Source of the DNA: Streptomyces fungicidicus
GTDB lineage: Bacteria > Actinomycetota > Actinomycetes > Streptomycetales > Streptomycetaceae
Direction: 5' to 3'
Assembly (NCBI RefSeq): GCF_003665435.1
Contig: NZ_CP023407.1
Coordinates: 930,001 to 994,000 of the forward strand
DNA: 64,000 nucleotides
Position numbers and translations under genes: made by a program. Of this stretch, positions 54,634 to 63,580 are shown one piece after another. Under the pieces are notes generated by a model, which worked only from the letters and a program-made list of their open reading frames with translations, made no database searches and was not told the DNA's origin. Numbering within the stretch: position 1 is the first letter of the stretch; every line of letters begins with the position of its first letter.

Positions 54634-55596
54634 TCAGCCCTTGCGGGTCTTGATCTCCTCCGTCAGCTGCGGCACGACGTCGAACAGGTCGCCGACGATG
54701 CCGTAGTCGACCAGGTCGAAGATCGGGGCCTCGGCGTCCTTGTTGACGGCCACGATGGTCTTCGAGGTCTGCATGCCCGCGCGGTGCTGGATCGCGCCGG
54801 AGATGCCGGACGCGATGTACAGCTGCGGCGAGACCGACTTGCCGGTCTGGCCGACCTGGTTGGTATGCGGGTACCAGCCGGCGTCGACGGCGGCGCGCGA
54901 GGCGCCGACGGCCGCGCCGAGCGAGTCGGCGAGCGCCTCGATGACCGCGAAGTTCTCCGCGCCGTTGACACCACGGCCGCCGGAGACCACGATCGCGGCC
55001 TCGGTCAGCTCCGGGCGGCCCGTCGACTCACGCGGCGTACGGCCGGTGACCTTGGTGCCGGTCGCGTGGGCGGAGAAGGTCACCGACAGGGCCTCGACGG
55101 CACCCGCGGCCGGAGCGGCCTCCACGGCGGCCGAGTTCGGCTTGACCGTGATGACCGGGGTGCCCTTGGAGACACGGGACTTGGTGGTGAAGGACGCGGC
55201 GAACACGGACTGTGTGGCCACCGGGCCCTCGTCGCCGGCCTCGATGTCGACGGCGTCCGTGATGATGCCGGAGCCGAGACGCAGCGCCAGGCGGGCGGCG
55301 ATCTCCTTGCCCTCGGCGGAGGAGGACACCAGGACGGCGGCCGGGGAGACGGCCTCGTGGGCGGCCTGCAGGGCGTCCACCTTCGGCACGACCAGGTACT
55401 CGGCGTACTCGGCGGCCTCGTCGGTGAGGACCTTCACCGCGCCGTGCTCGGCGAGCGTGGCGGCGGTGTCACCGGCGCCGTTGCCCAGCGCTACGGCGAC
55501 CGGCTCGCCGATGCGACGGGCCAGCGTCAGCAGCTCCAGGGTGGGCTTGCGGACGGCACCGTCCACGTGGTCGACGTAGACGAGAACTTCAGCCAT
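54634..55596 (-). CDS. etfA: Electron transfer flavoprotein, alpha subunit
   Basis: 320 residues. N-terminal adenine-nucleotide alpha-hydrolase-like domain and a C-terminal FAD domain with [36 protein letters not shown] and ISGAIQH. With EtfB it accepts electrons from acyl-CoA and related dehydrogenases and passes them to the quinone pool. 56 bp downstream of etfB, same operon. Confidence 0.95.
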   Translation of the reverse strand: MAEVLVYVDHVDGAVRKPTLELLTLARRIGEPVAVALGNGAGDTAATLAEHGAVKVLTDEAAEYAEYLVVPKVDALQAAHEAVSPAAVLVSSSAEGKEIAARLALRLGSGIITDAVDIEAGDEGPVATQSVFAASFTTKSRVSKGTPVITVKPNSAAVEAAPAAGAVEALSVTFSAHATGTKVTGRTPRESTGRPELTEAAIVVSGGRGVNGAENFAVIEALADSLGAAVGASRAAVDAGWYPHTNQVGQTGKSVSPQLYIASGISGAIQHRAGMQTSKTIVAVNKDAEAPIFDLVDYGIVGDLFDVVPQLTEEIKTRKG

Positions 55597-55652
55597 GGGA
55601 CTTCTTCTCTCCTGCTTGCGAAGTGTGCGGGGCGGTCGGCGGAACCAGTGGC

Positions 55653-56441
55653 TCAGATGAACTTCTGGCTCGCGAGGAACTCGGCGAGCTGCTTGCCGCC
55701 CTCGCCCTCGTCCTTGACGATCGTGCCGGCGGTGCGGGCCGGACGCTCGGCCGCGGAGTCGACCGCGGTCCAGGCGTTCTCCAGGCCGACCTCGTCCTCG
55801 TCGATGTCGAGGTCGGAGAGGTCCCAGGACTGAACCGGCTTCTTCTTGGCCGCCATGATGCCCTTGAAGGACGGGTACCGGGCCTCGCCCGACTGGTCGG
55901 TGACCGACACGACCGCCGGGAGGGAGGCCTCGAGCTGCTCGGAGGCGGCGTCGCCGTCACGTCGGCCCTTGACGGTGCCGCCCTCGACGGACACCTCGGA
56001 CAGCAGGGTCACCTGCGGCACGCCCAGACGCTCCGCGAGCAGCGCCGGTACGACGCCCATGGTGCCGTCGGTGGAGGCCATGCCCGAGATCACCAGGTCG
56101 TAGCCCGCCTTCTCGACGGCCTTGGCCAGGACCAGGGAGGTGCCGATGGCGTCGGTGCCGTGCAGATCGTCGTCCTCGACGTGAATGGCCTTGTCGGCAC
56201 CCATGGACAGCGCCTTGCGCAGGGCGTCCTTGGCGTCCTCCGGGCCCACCGTCAGCACGGTGATCTCCACGTCGTCGTCGGAATTCTCCGAGATCTGCAG
56301 CGCCTGCTCGACCGCGTACTCGTCCAGTTCGGAGAGCAGACCGTCCACGTCGTCACGGTCGACGGTCAGGTCATCGGCGAAGTGCCGGTCGCCAGTGGCG
56401 TCGGGCACGTACTTCACGGTGACAACGATCCTCAAGCTCAC
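55653..56441 (-). CDS. etfB: Electron transfer flavoprotein, beta subunit
   Basis: 262 residues. Starts VTVKYVPD, contains the beta-subunit landmarks DEYAVEQAL, ALSMGADKAIHV and a late ARYPSFKGIMAAKKKP. Binds AMP and partners EtfA. GTG start at 56441. A 14-bp palindrome CTGCCTGCAGGCAG lies upstream at 56477-56490 and may be a control site. Confidence 0.95.
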   Translation of the reverse strand: MSLRIVVTVKYVPDATGDRHFADDLTVDRDDVDGLLSELDEYAVEQALQISENSDDDVEITVLTVGPEDAKDALRKALSMGADKAIHVEDDDLHGTDAIGTSLVLAKAVEKAGYDLVISGMASTDGTMGVVPALLAERLGVPQVTLLSEVSVEGGTVKGRRDGDAASEQLEASLPAVVSVTDQSGEARYPSFKGIMAAKKKPVQSWDLSDLDIDEDEVGLENAWTAVDSAAERPARTAGTIVKDEGEGGKQLAEFLASQKFI

Positions 56442-56655
56442 GCCGGCTCTCCTACTGCATCGTCATTTCTGGCTGCCTGCCTGCAGGCAGCATAGGCGCC
56501 TGAAGCGGGCCGTCCCGGCCGGGGCGCCCCGCGCTCCGGCCGAAATATTACTCGTCAGTACACCCAGTCTCTTCCCGCTAAGCAAGCGCTTTGAACTGTG
56601 ACCTTCGCAACGCAGCGTAACCGGAACTCGACGGGGCCGCGACCAGGGAACCCAC

Positions 56656-57165
56656 TCAGTCGGACAGCCGGTTGAAGCGTCCCTGGTGGTAGAGGAGGGG
56701 GCGGCCATGGCCTGTCGGGTCGCCCAGCAGGACCTCGGCGACGACGAGCCGGTGGTCGCCGGCGGGCACCCGGGCCACCACCTTGCACACCATCCAGGCC
56801 GGCACGTCGTCCAGCACGGGGACCCCCGCGGGGCCGTCCCGCCAGGCGGTGTCCTCGCCGAAGCGGTCGGCGCCGCTGCGCGCGAAGGTCGCCGCCAGCT
56901 CCTGCTGGTGCTCCCCGAGGACGTGGACGCCGACGTGTTCGCCCGTCGCGATCGCCTGCCAGCTGGAGCTCCCCGTGCCGACGGCGAAGGACAGCATCGG
57001 CGGCTCGGCGGAGACGGAGGCGAGGGAGGTCGCGGTGAAGCCGACCGGACCGCGGCGGCCGCGCGCGGTGATCACGGCGACGCCCGCCGCGTGCCTGCGG
57101 AAGACGGAGCGCAGCAGGTCGGGCGAGGCGGGGCGGGCGGTACCGGTGCCGGGCGCGACCGTCAT
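56656..57165 (-). CDS. Flavin reductase family protein
   Basis: 169 residues. Flavin-reductase/split-barrel fold: FRRHAAGVAVITARG, VGFTATSLASVSAEPP, the HVLGEHQQELAATFA helix, VAGDHRLVV-like GDH motif and LLYHQGRF near the end. Reduces FMN or FAD with NAD(P)H, usually for a monooxygenase partner that is not adjacent. ATG 57165 with GAAGGAG upstream. Confidence 0.88.
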   Translation of the reverse strand: MTVAPGTGTARPASPDLLRSVFRRHAAGVAVITARGRRGPVGFTATSLASVSAEPPMLSFAVGTGSSSWQAIATGEHVGVHVLGEHQQELAATFARSGADRFGEDTAWRDGPAGVPVLDDVPAWMVCKVVARVPAGDHRLVVAEVLLGDPTGHGRPLLYHQGRFNRLSD

Positions 57166-57364
57166 GAGGCTCTCCTTCTCCGTGAGGTGACGCACGGGCT
57201 CGCGGCTGCTCACCGCCCCGCCCGGCGCACACGCGCGGGGCGGCCGGGCGCCCGCCGGGGGCGAAGGACTTCCGTACACATGGGGTCAGGCTGACGATCG
57301 GTGGCATGCACAGTCAAGTCGGTCCCGTGATGTGGGAGATGCCTCACCAGAACCCTCGCCGCCG

Positions 57365-57787
57365 TCACACCGCCTCCCCGAGCGCGGCGATCACATCGGC
57401 CTTGCGGGGCTGTCCCGCCGCGCGCCGTACGACCCGGCCGCGCGCGTCGAGGACCAGCACCGTCGGCGTCCGCTCGATCTCCAGGCGCCGCACGAGGTCG
57501 AGACGGGCCTCGGCGTCGATCTCCACGTGGGTCACCCCCGGGACCAGTGCCGCCACCTCGGCGAGCACCCGCCGGGTCGCCCGGCAGGGCGCGCAGAAGG
57601 CGGTGGAGAACTGCACCAGGGTGGCGCGCTCCCCCAGCGCGACTCCCAGCCCCGGCCCGTCCGGCCCTTCCCCCGCCCCGAGCCCCTCCCGCCCGTCCCG
57701 GTCCCGCACGCGCTCTCTCCCCTCCATAGTTCTGCCGTCAACGGTCTCCAGCACCGCCGGGACGGCGGGAATTCCCGGCCGGGACAC
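57365..57787 (-). CDS. Thioredoxin-like protein
   Basis: Up to 140 residues. A charged Gly/Arg-rich lead precedes a thioredoxin fold with the active site FSTAFCAPCRATRR (Cys-Ala-Pro-Cys) and the cis-Pro loop ERTPTVLVLD. Acts in disulfide exchange. The start is uncertain: GTG 57787 gives 140 residues, ATG 57727 gives 120; neither has a good ribosome site. No signal peptide is evident. Confidence 0.75.
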   Translation of the reverse strand: MSRPGIPAVPAVLETVDGRTMEGRERVRDRDGREGLGAGEGPDGPGLGVALGERATLVQFSTAFCAPCRATRRVLAEVAALVPGVTHVEIDAEARLDLVRRLEIERTPTVLVLDARGRVVRRAAGQPRKADVIAALGEAV

Positions 57788-57965
57788 AAAGCCCGAGGTG
57801 GATCAAGGGGTGGACGTGACAAGAATCTCGCCGCCGACGGGCACCAGGGCTGGTTCGGCGGCCGTTCTTCGGGCACCATCTGCGACAAGCCGTAAAACCT
57901 ACGGCTGCGTAACTTCGGCTGGGAGCTTCCTTCCCAGGCAGAAAAGGAAGGGTTCCGACCCGCCC

Positions 57966-58694
57966 ATGGCAGAACTCGTCTACCGGCCCGTCGTCGGTTT
58001 CGCCCGCACCCTGTTCAAGGCGTGGGACCTCAAGATCGACTGCCAGGGTTCGCAGAACATACCGCGCTCGGGCGGCGCCGTGCTGGTGAGCAATCACATC
58101 AGCTATCTGGACTTCGTATTCAACGGCCTGGCGGCGCTCCCCCAGAAGCGGCTGGTCCGCTTCATGGCGAAGGAGTCGGTCTTCCGGCACCGGATCTCCG
58201 GTCCGCTGATGCGCGGCATGAAGCACATCCCGGTGGACCGCACCCAGGGCGAGGCGGCGTACGAGCACGCGCTGCGGTCGCTGCGGGCCGGGGAGATCGT
58301 GGGCGTCTTCCCGGAGGCGACGATCTCGCAGTCGTTCACGCTGAAGAGCTTCAAGTCCGGCGCCGCGCGCCTGGCGCAGGAGGCCGGCGTGCCGCTGATC
58401 CCGATGGCGGTGTGGGGCACCCAGCGGCTGTGGACCAAGGGTCATCCGCGCAACTTCAAGCGCAGTCACACCCCGATCACGATCCGGGTCGGCGAGGCGA
58501 TCGAGGCGTCCAAGGACAAGTACGCGGGCGCGATCACCCGGCAGCTGCGCGAGCGGGTGCAGGAGCTGCTGGAGGCGGCGCAGCGCGCCTATCCGGTGCG
58601 CCCCAAGGGTCCCGACGACACCTGGTGGATGCCGGCCCACCTCGGGGGCACGGCGCCGACGCCGGAGCAGGTCCGGGAGACCGAGGCCCGCTGA
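57966..58694 (+). CDS. plsC: 1-acyl-sn-glycerol-3-phosphate acyltransferase family protein
   Basis: 242 residues. Acyltransferase block I NHISYLD (HX4D), block II-III GMKHIPVDRTQ and FPEATISQS, and a hydrophobic start. Transfers an acyl chain to lysophosphatidic acid or a related lipid at the membrane. ATG 57966; the long upstream open frame is a shadow. A purine-rich AAGGAAGGG lies somewhat far (about 12 bases) upstream. Confidence 0.88.
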   Translation: MAELVYRPVVGFARTLFKAWDLKIDCQGSQNIPRSGGAVLVSNHISYLDFVFNGLAALPQKRLVRFMAKESVFRHRISGPLMRGMKHIPVDRTQGEAAYEHALRSLRAGEIVGVFPEATISQSFTLKSFKSGAARLAQEAGVPLIPMAVWGTQRLWTKGHPRNFKRSHTPITIRVGEAIEASKDKYAGAITRQLRERVQELLEAAQRAYPVRPKGPDDTWWMPAHLGGTAPTPEQVRETEAR

Positions 58695-58696
58695 CG

Positions 58697-58735
58697 CCGC
58701 CGCGGGCGGCCCCCACGGGGCCGCTCACGCGGCGG
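58697..58735. terminator. Compound hairpin between plsC and the B3/4 gene
   Basis: Outer arms CCGCCGCG/CGCGGCGG and an inner 8-bp stem GCGGCCCC/GGGGCCGC with a three-base loop. It overlaps the 3' end of the minus-strand gene. Confidence 0.65.
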
Positions 58736-59417
58736 GGTGGACCGTGACAGTTGAACCCGGGCTGAACTTCTCCAGCAGACCGGCCAGTTCGGCCGCCGCG
58801 TCCTCCACGTCCGGCACGGGCATCGGCGCCAGGCTCTCCAGCAGGAAGATGCCCGAGACCGTCTCCTCGGTGAGACGGGTGCGCGGACCCTGGCGCCAGT
58901 TCCAGCGGCGGCAGGTCACTCCGGTGTCGTCGCGCCACACCACCTCGCCGGCGTCGGGGTGCTCCACGGTCTCCGCGCCGCCCGTGACCGTCACGAAGTC
59001 CTCCTCGCCGGTCGCCCGCACCAGCCGCATTCCGCCCCGGATCCGGTCGGCGTCCTCACCGCCGACGGGGATCAGCCGGGCGACGCTGACGGCGTTGTAG
59101 AGGTCGACGAGGAGGTTGATCCGGGGCAGGCCGGCCGCCGTGAGGGCCCGCCTGGCCAGCGCCTCCGCCGAGTTGCGGGTGCGCGACGGCTTGGAGCCGA
59201 ACGCCGTGTAGACCTCGCGCCAGGCCGCCATGTGCGGGTCCTCGTGCGGGGCGCGGCCCCCGAGGCGTGCGGCGAGCCGGCCGGCCGCGTCGTCGAGCAG
59301 GGCGGAGCTCTCCCCGTCGCTCGGCCGGTTGACGAGGCCGTGTGCCTCGACCACGACATGGGTGAAGCCGGGTGCGAGGGCGCGCACCTCGTCGGACACG
59401 GCCGGGGTGGGAGTCAT
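58725..59417 (-). CDS. B3/B4 tRNA-binding-domain protein
   Basis: 230 residues forming a stand-alone B3/4 domain like the one in phenylalanyl-tRNA synthetase beta: AFGSKPSRTRNSAEAL, GLPRINLLVDLYNAVSV, and a late TGVTCRRWNWRQ. Such free-standing proteins are often linked to editing or quality control of amino-acyl substrates; its exact role is unknown. ATG 59417 is 15 bp after the transglutaminase-like stop, so one operon. Confidence 0.82.
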   Translation of the reverse strand: MTPTPAVSDEVRALAPGFTHVVVEAHGLVNRPSDGESSALLDDAAGRLAARLGGRAPHEDPHMAAWREVYTAFGSKPSRTRNSAEALARRALTAAGLPRINLLVDLYNAVSVARLIPVGGEDADRIRGGMRLVRATGEEDFVTVTGGAETVEHPDAGEVVWRDDTGVTCRRWNWRQGPRTRLTEETVSGIFLLESLAPMPVPDVEDAAAELAGLLEKFSPGSTVTVHPAA

Positions 59418-59432
59418 GGTTCCGCCTTGGTC

Positions 59433-60005
59433 TCAGAGCGCGGTGGGGAGCGTCCGCCACAGGTGCGGCCGGTCGGAAGCGGCCCGGAGGGCGTTCAGGA
59501 CGACCGGATGCGGTGCAGCATACAGGACTGGATAGTCCATCTCATTGGACGCCGGGTCGGGGGTGAAGGCCAGCCGCTCACCGTCGAGGGAGAACCGCGC
59601 GTCCACTCCGGGCTTGTTGCCCCGGGGGTCCTGCCGGTGCCAGGCGCCGTTGAACCGCACGGCGACCAGGCCGTGCAGGACGCCGAGGTTCTGGTAGCAG
59701 AGGGCGGTCGGGATGTCCTCGGCCCGCAGCAGCGCGGCCAGCGCGTGGGCCTTGGCGTAGCAGATCCCGGTGCGCCGCTCCAGGACGTCGGAGGCGCGCC
59801 AGGTGACCCGGAGGTCACCGGAGTCCTGCGAGTGCGGGATGCCGTCGCGGACGAAGTCGAACGCCGCTCGCGCATACTCATACGAGTCGGCCACCCCAGC
59901 AGCGAGACGCGCCGCCGTGTCACGGACCAGCGGATGGTGATGGTCGATCGCCTCGTCGGCGGCCAGATAGGCGGAGAGGTCCGGGGTTTCCTGGATCAGC
60001 TGCAT
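59433..60005 (-). CDS. Transglutaminase-like cysteine protein
   Basis: 190 residues. The catalytic set of the transglutaminase/protease fold is visible: Cys in RTGICYAKAHAL, His in LHGLVAVRF and Asp in RQDPRG. Possibly a peptidase or cross-linking enzyme in the cytoplasm. ATG 60005 is eight bases after a -10 and has no ribosome site, consistent with a leaderless transcript that continues into the B3/4 gene. Confidence 0.8.
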   Translation of the reverse strand: MQLIQETPDLSAYLAADEAIDHHHPLVRDTAARLAAGVADSYEYARAAFDFVRDGIPHSQDSGDLRVTWRASDVLERRTGICYAKAHALAALLRAEDIPTALCYQNLGVLHGLVAVRFNGAWHRQDPRGNKPGVDARFSLDGERLAFTPDPASNEMDYPVLYAAPHPVVLNALRAASDRPHLWRTLPTAL

Positions 60006-60013
60006 GCGGCCAG

Positions 60014-60043
60014 AGCATAGGTACGCGGCCGACCGGGAGTCAA
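60014..60043 (-). promoter_or_regulatory. Promoter of the transglutaminase-like/B3-4 operon
   Basis: Minus-strand -35 TTGACT (60038-60043), 18-bp spacer, -10 TATGCT (60014-60019). Predicted start within a base or two of the ATG at 60005. Confidence 0.68.
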
Positions 60044-60074
60044 TGTATTTCCGGTCGACCGCATATCTATGCAC

Positions 60075-61148
60075 TCACTGGCGTGCCATCTCCTCCTTGA
60101 GCGCCGCCACGAACGTGTCGACGTCGTCCTCGGTGGTGTCGAACGCGCACATCCAGCGGACGTCACCCGCGGTCTCGTCCCAGAAGTAGAAGCGGAACCG
60201 CTTCTGCAGGCGCTCGCTCACCTCGTGGGGCAGCCGCGCGAAGACCGCGTTGGCCTGCACGGGGTGGAGGATCTCCACGCCGTGCACGGCGCGCACGCCC
60301 TCGGCCAGGCGCTGGGCCATCTCATTGGCGTGCCGGGCGTTGCGCAGCCACAGGTCCCGGGCGAGCAGGGCCTCCAGCTGCACCGACACGAAGCGCATCT
60401 TGGACGCGAGCTGCATGGACAGCTTGCGCAGGTGCTTCATGTGCCGGACGCCGTCCGGGTCCAGGACGACGACGGCCTCGCCGAACAAGGCGCCGTTCTT
60501 GGTGCCGCCCAGCGACAGGAGGTCGACGCCGGCCGCGTTGGTGAAGGCGCGCAGCGGCACGTTCAGCGTGGCGGCGGCGTTGGCCAGCCGGGAGCCGTCG
60601 ACGTGCACCTTCATCCCGTGCGCGTGGGCGTGCTCGCAGATGGCGCGGATCTCGTCGGGCGTGTAGACCGTGCCCAGCTCGGTGGCCTGGGCTATGGACA
60701 CCACCTGCGGCATCGCGCGGTGCTCGTCGTCCCAGCCGTACGCCTGCCGGTCGATCAGCTCGGGGGTGAGCTTGCCGTCGGGGGTGGGCACGGTGAGCAG
60801 CTTGATGCCGCCGACCCGCTCCGGCGCCCCGCCCTCGTCCACGTTGATGTGGGCGCTCTCGGCGCAGATCACCGCGCCCCAGCGGTCGGTGACCGCCTGG
60901 AGCGCGACGACGTTGGCGCCGGTGCCGTTGAAGACCGGGAACGCCTCGGCGGTGGGACCGAAGTGGCTGCGGACCACCTGCTGGAGGTTCTCGGTGTAGG
61001 CGTCCTCGCCGTAGGCGACCTGGTGCCCGCCGTTGGCCAGGGCCAGGGCGGCGAGCACCTCCGGGTGTGCCCCGGCGTAGTTGTCGCTGGCGAAACCGCG
61101 GACGTCCGGGTCGTGATGACGACGCGCGTCGGTCCTCGGTGGGTTCAC
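60075..61148 (-). CDS. ltaE: Low-specificity threonine aldolase-family enzyme
   Basis: 357 residues. Fold type I PLP enzyme. SDNYAGAHPEV near the start, FNGTGANVVAL, HVDGSRLANAA with the ring-stacking/ionic residues and the Schiff-base lysine in SLGGTKNGALFGE. Cleaves threonine-like beta-hydroxy amino acids to glycine and an aldehyde. GTG start overlaps the stop of the SDR gene (GTGA), showing translational coupling; a longer upstream frame is a shadow of the SDR gene. Confidence 0.88.
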   Translation of the reverse strand: MNPPRTDARRHHDPDVRGFASDNYAGAHPEVLAALALANGGHQVAYGEDAYTENLQQVVRSHFGPTAEAFPVFNGTGANVVALQAVTDRWGAVICAESAHINVDEGGAPERVGGIKLLTVPTPDGKLTPELIDRQAYGWDDEHRAMPQVVSIAQATELGTVYTPDEIRAICEHAHAHGMKVHVDGSRLANAAATLNVPLRAFTNAAGVDLLSLGGTKNGALFGEAVVVLDPDGVRHMKHLRKLSMQLASKMRFVSVQLEALLARDLWLRNARHANEMAQRLAEGVRAVHGVEILHPVQANAVFARLPHEVSERLQKRFRFYFWDETAGDVRWMCAFDTTEDDVDTFVAALKEEMARQ

Positions 61149-61891
61149 GGCTTCTCGGTCAGCCACAGACGGTTTCCGTTCACTTCCGCGGCGGGCTTGT
61201 CCCAGACGCCGACGACTGCTTCGGCCAGGTCCTTGACGTCCGTGAAGCCCGCGAACTTCGCGTTGGGGCGGTCGGCGCGCATCGCGTCGTGCACCAGCGC
61301 CTTCACCACCAGGATCGCAGCCGCCGACGTCGGCCCCTGCTCGCCCCCGGCCTTGCGGAAGTAGTCGGCCATGGCGAGCGTCCACGCCTCGGCGGCGGCC
61401 TTGCCCGCCGCGTACGCGGCGTTCCCCGCGGACGGCTTGGTCGCGCCGGCCGCGCTGATCAGGACATAGCGTCCCCGGTCACTGCGCTGCAGCGCCTCGT
61501 GGAAGGCGAGGGAGGTGTGCTGCACGGTGCGCACCAGCAGCAGCTCCAGGAAGTCCCAGTCGTCCAGACTGGTCTTGGTGAAGGTCTCACTGCCGCGCCA
61601 GCCGCCGACGAGGTGGACCAGGCCGTCGACCCGGCCGAACTCCTTCTCGGTGCGGGCGGCCCAGTCACGGGTGGAGTCCAGGTCGAGCAGGTCGACCGTG
61701 TCACCGGTGACGGTGGCGCCGCCGTGCGCGTAGCGCGCCGCGTCGACGGCCGCCGCCAGCCGCTCCGGATCGTTGTCGGAGCCGACGACGACCGCTCCCG
61801 CCTCGGCCAGCCTGAGCAGTGCCGCACGCCCCGCGGGTCCCCCCGCTCCGGCCACCGCGATCACCGCACCGTCGAGCGCCCCGTTCCCCAT
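61145..61891 (-). CDS. Short-chain dehydrogenase/reductase
   Basis: 248 residues. Nucleotide loop AVAGAGGPAGRA replaces the canonical TGxxxGxG, LVHLVGGW replaces NNAG, and the catalytic pair is Tyr-x3-Lys in AAYAAGKAA with the Ser in LISAAGA. Cofactor preference unclear. ATG 61891 is chosen for the strong GGAGGCGAGG upstream; GTG 61933 overlaps the DUF6421 stop and is an alternative that would make the coupling tighter. Same operon as DUF6421 and threonine aldolase. Confidence 0.82.
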   Translation of the reverse strand: MGNGALDGAVIAVAGAGGPAGRAALLRLAEAGAVVVGSDNDPERLAAAVDAARYAHGGATVTGDTVDLLDLDSTRDWAARTEKEFGRVDGLVHLVGGWRGSETFTKTSLDDWDFLELLLVRTVQHTSLAFHEALQRSDRGRYVLISAAGATKPSAGNAAYAAGKAAAEAWTLAMADYFRKAGGEQGPTSAAAILVVKALVHDAMRADRPNAKFAGFTDVKDLAEAVVGVWDKPAAEVNGNRLWLTEKP

Positions 61892-61929
61892 GATCCTCGC
61901 CTCCTGAGCAGTTGTGATACCGCGATCGC

Positions 61930-63327
61930 TCACGCGGCGACCCGCTCGGCACCGTCCGCCGTGATGCCCTTGGTGGAGGCGATCACGTTCTTCAGCTTCT
62001 TCGACAGTGCCTCATAGAACATGCTCAGCGGAAACTCGTCCGGAAGCACGTCATCCACGAGTTTCCGGGGCGGCAGCGTCAGGTCGAGGGCGTCGGGACC
62101 CTTGGCCCACCTGGAGCCCGGGTGCGGGGAGAGATAGGTGGAGACCAGCTCGTACCCGGCGAACCAGTGGACGAGCTTGGGACGGTCGATGCCGTCGCGG
62201 TACAGCGTCTCGATCTCGGCGCACAGCTGGTTGGTGACCTGCGGGGCGCGCTCCCAGTCGATGGAGAGCTTGTTGTCGGTCCAGCGGACGACGTCGTGCT
62301 TGTGCAGGTAGGCGAAGAGCAGCTGACCGCCGAGGCCGTCGTAGTTGCGCATCCGCTCACCGGTGACCGGGAAGCGGAACATCCGGTCGAAGAGCACCGC
62401 GACCTGCACGTCACGGGCCTGCGGGACGCCGTCGCCGGCCAGCTTCACGGCCTCCCTGAAGGCGGTGAGGTCGCAGCGCAGCTCCTCCAGTCCGTACATC
62501 CAGAACGGCTGGCGCTGCTTGATCATGAACGGGTCGAAGGGCAGGTCGCCGTGGCTGTGGGTGCGGTCGTGGACCATGTCCCAGAGCACGAACGCCTCTT
62601 CGCAGCGCTTCTGGTCGTGCACCATCGCGGCGACGTCCTCGGGCAGCTCCAGGCCCAGGATGTCGACGGCGGCCTCGGTGACGCGGCGGAAGCGCGCGGC
62701 CTCGCGGTCGCAGAAGATGCCGCCCCAGGTGAACCGCTCGGGGGCCTCGCGCACCGCGATGGTCTCGGGGAAGAGGACCGCGGAGTTGGTGTCGTAGCCG
62801 GAGGTGAAGTCCTCGAAGGTGATGCCGCAGAACAGCGGGTTGTCGTAGCGGGTGCGCTCCAGTTCGGCCAGCCAGTCGGGCCAGACCATGCGCAGCACGA
62901 CCGCCTCGAGGTTGCGGTCCGGGTTGCCGTTCTGGGTGTACATCGGGAAGACGACCAGGTGCTGCAGGCCGTCCTCGCGGTGCGCGGCCGGCTGGAAGGC
63001 CAGCAGCGAGTCGAGGAAGTCGGGCACCTCGAAGCCGCCCTCGGCCCAGCGGACCAGGTCCTTCACCAGAGCCTCGTGGTAGGCGCGGTCGTGGGGCAGC
63101 AGCGCGGACAGCTCCCCGACGGCCTCGGCGGCCTCGCGCACCGCGCGCTCGGCGGCCTCGCGGGCCGGGGCGCCCTCGGCGTCGAAGTCGATCGACCCGT
63201 CCTTGGACTGCCAGGGCCGGATCCGCTCCACGGCATCCTTGAGCACGGGCCATGCCGGGTGCTCCACCACCCTGCTCACCGAAGGAATCTTCCCTTCCAC
63301 GCCCACCTGCACAAGAATTTCCGTCAT
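61930..63327 (-). CDS. DUF6421-family protein
   Basis: 465 residues, a conserved actinobacterial family of unknown function. Acidic helical N-terminal half. Notable conserved-looking clusters are HDRAYHE (about 80), FPMYTQNGNPDRNLEA, FCGITFEDFTSGYDTN and a His/Asp-rich stretch WDMVHDRTHSHGDLPFDPFM (about 257-276) that could bind metal. No signal or membrane segment. ATG 63327 with GGAGGATGAG upstream and a good promoter. Leads the operon with the SDR and threonine aldolase genes. A catalytic role is inference only. Confidence 0.78.
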   Translation of the reverse strand: MTEILVQVGVEGKIPSVSRVVEHPAWPVLKDAVERIRPWQSKDGSIDFDAEGAPAREAAERAVREAAEAVGELSALLPHDRAYHEALVKDLVRWAEGGFEVPDFLDSLLAFQPAAHREDGLQHLVVFPMYTQNGNPDRNLEAVVLRMVWPDWLAELERTRYDNPLFCGITFEDFTSGYDTNSAVLFPETIAVREAPERFTWGGIFCDREAARFRRVTEAAVDILGLELPEDVAAMVHDQKRCEEAFVLWDMVHDRTHSHGDLPFDPFMIKQRQPFWMYGLEELRCDLTAFREAVKLAGDGVPQARDVQVAVLFDRMFRFPVTGERMRNYDGLGGQLLFAYLHKHDVVRWTDNKLSIDWERAPQVTNQLCAEIETLYRDGIDRPKLVHWFAGYELVSTYLSPHPGSRWAKGPDALDLTLPPRKLVDDVLPDEFPLSMFYEALSKKLKNVIASTKGITADGAERVAA

Positions 63328-63364
63328 GTCTCATCCTCCACGGGACAACCTCGCGTAAGAAGAC

Positions 63365-63392
63365 CGTATACACAGCGGGTTTCTCCCAGCAA
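63365..63392 (-). promoter_or_regulatory. Promoter of the DUF6421 operon
   Basis: Minus-strand -35 TTGCTG (63387-63392), 16-bp spacer, -10 TATACG (63365-63370). Confidence 0.55.
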
Positions 63393-63580
63393 GGGGCACC
63401 TCAGGAAATTATCCTGCCTCACCCCCGCCTTCACCGCATTTTTTCCGGTGGGACACCTGGTTGGGTGACGGTGACTGCGATCGACGTTCAGCCTCTGGAC
63501 GCGGGGGGCACAGGCGATACGGTCCAGGAGGGCCGTAGGGACGCGGCCCCCCGCCGCCGTCGACGGAAGCGAGTCGGATC

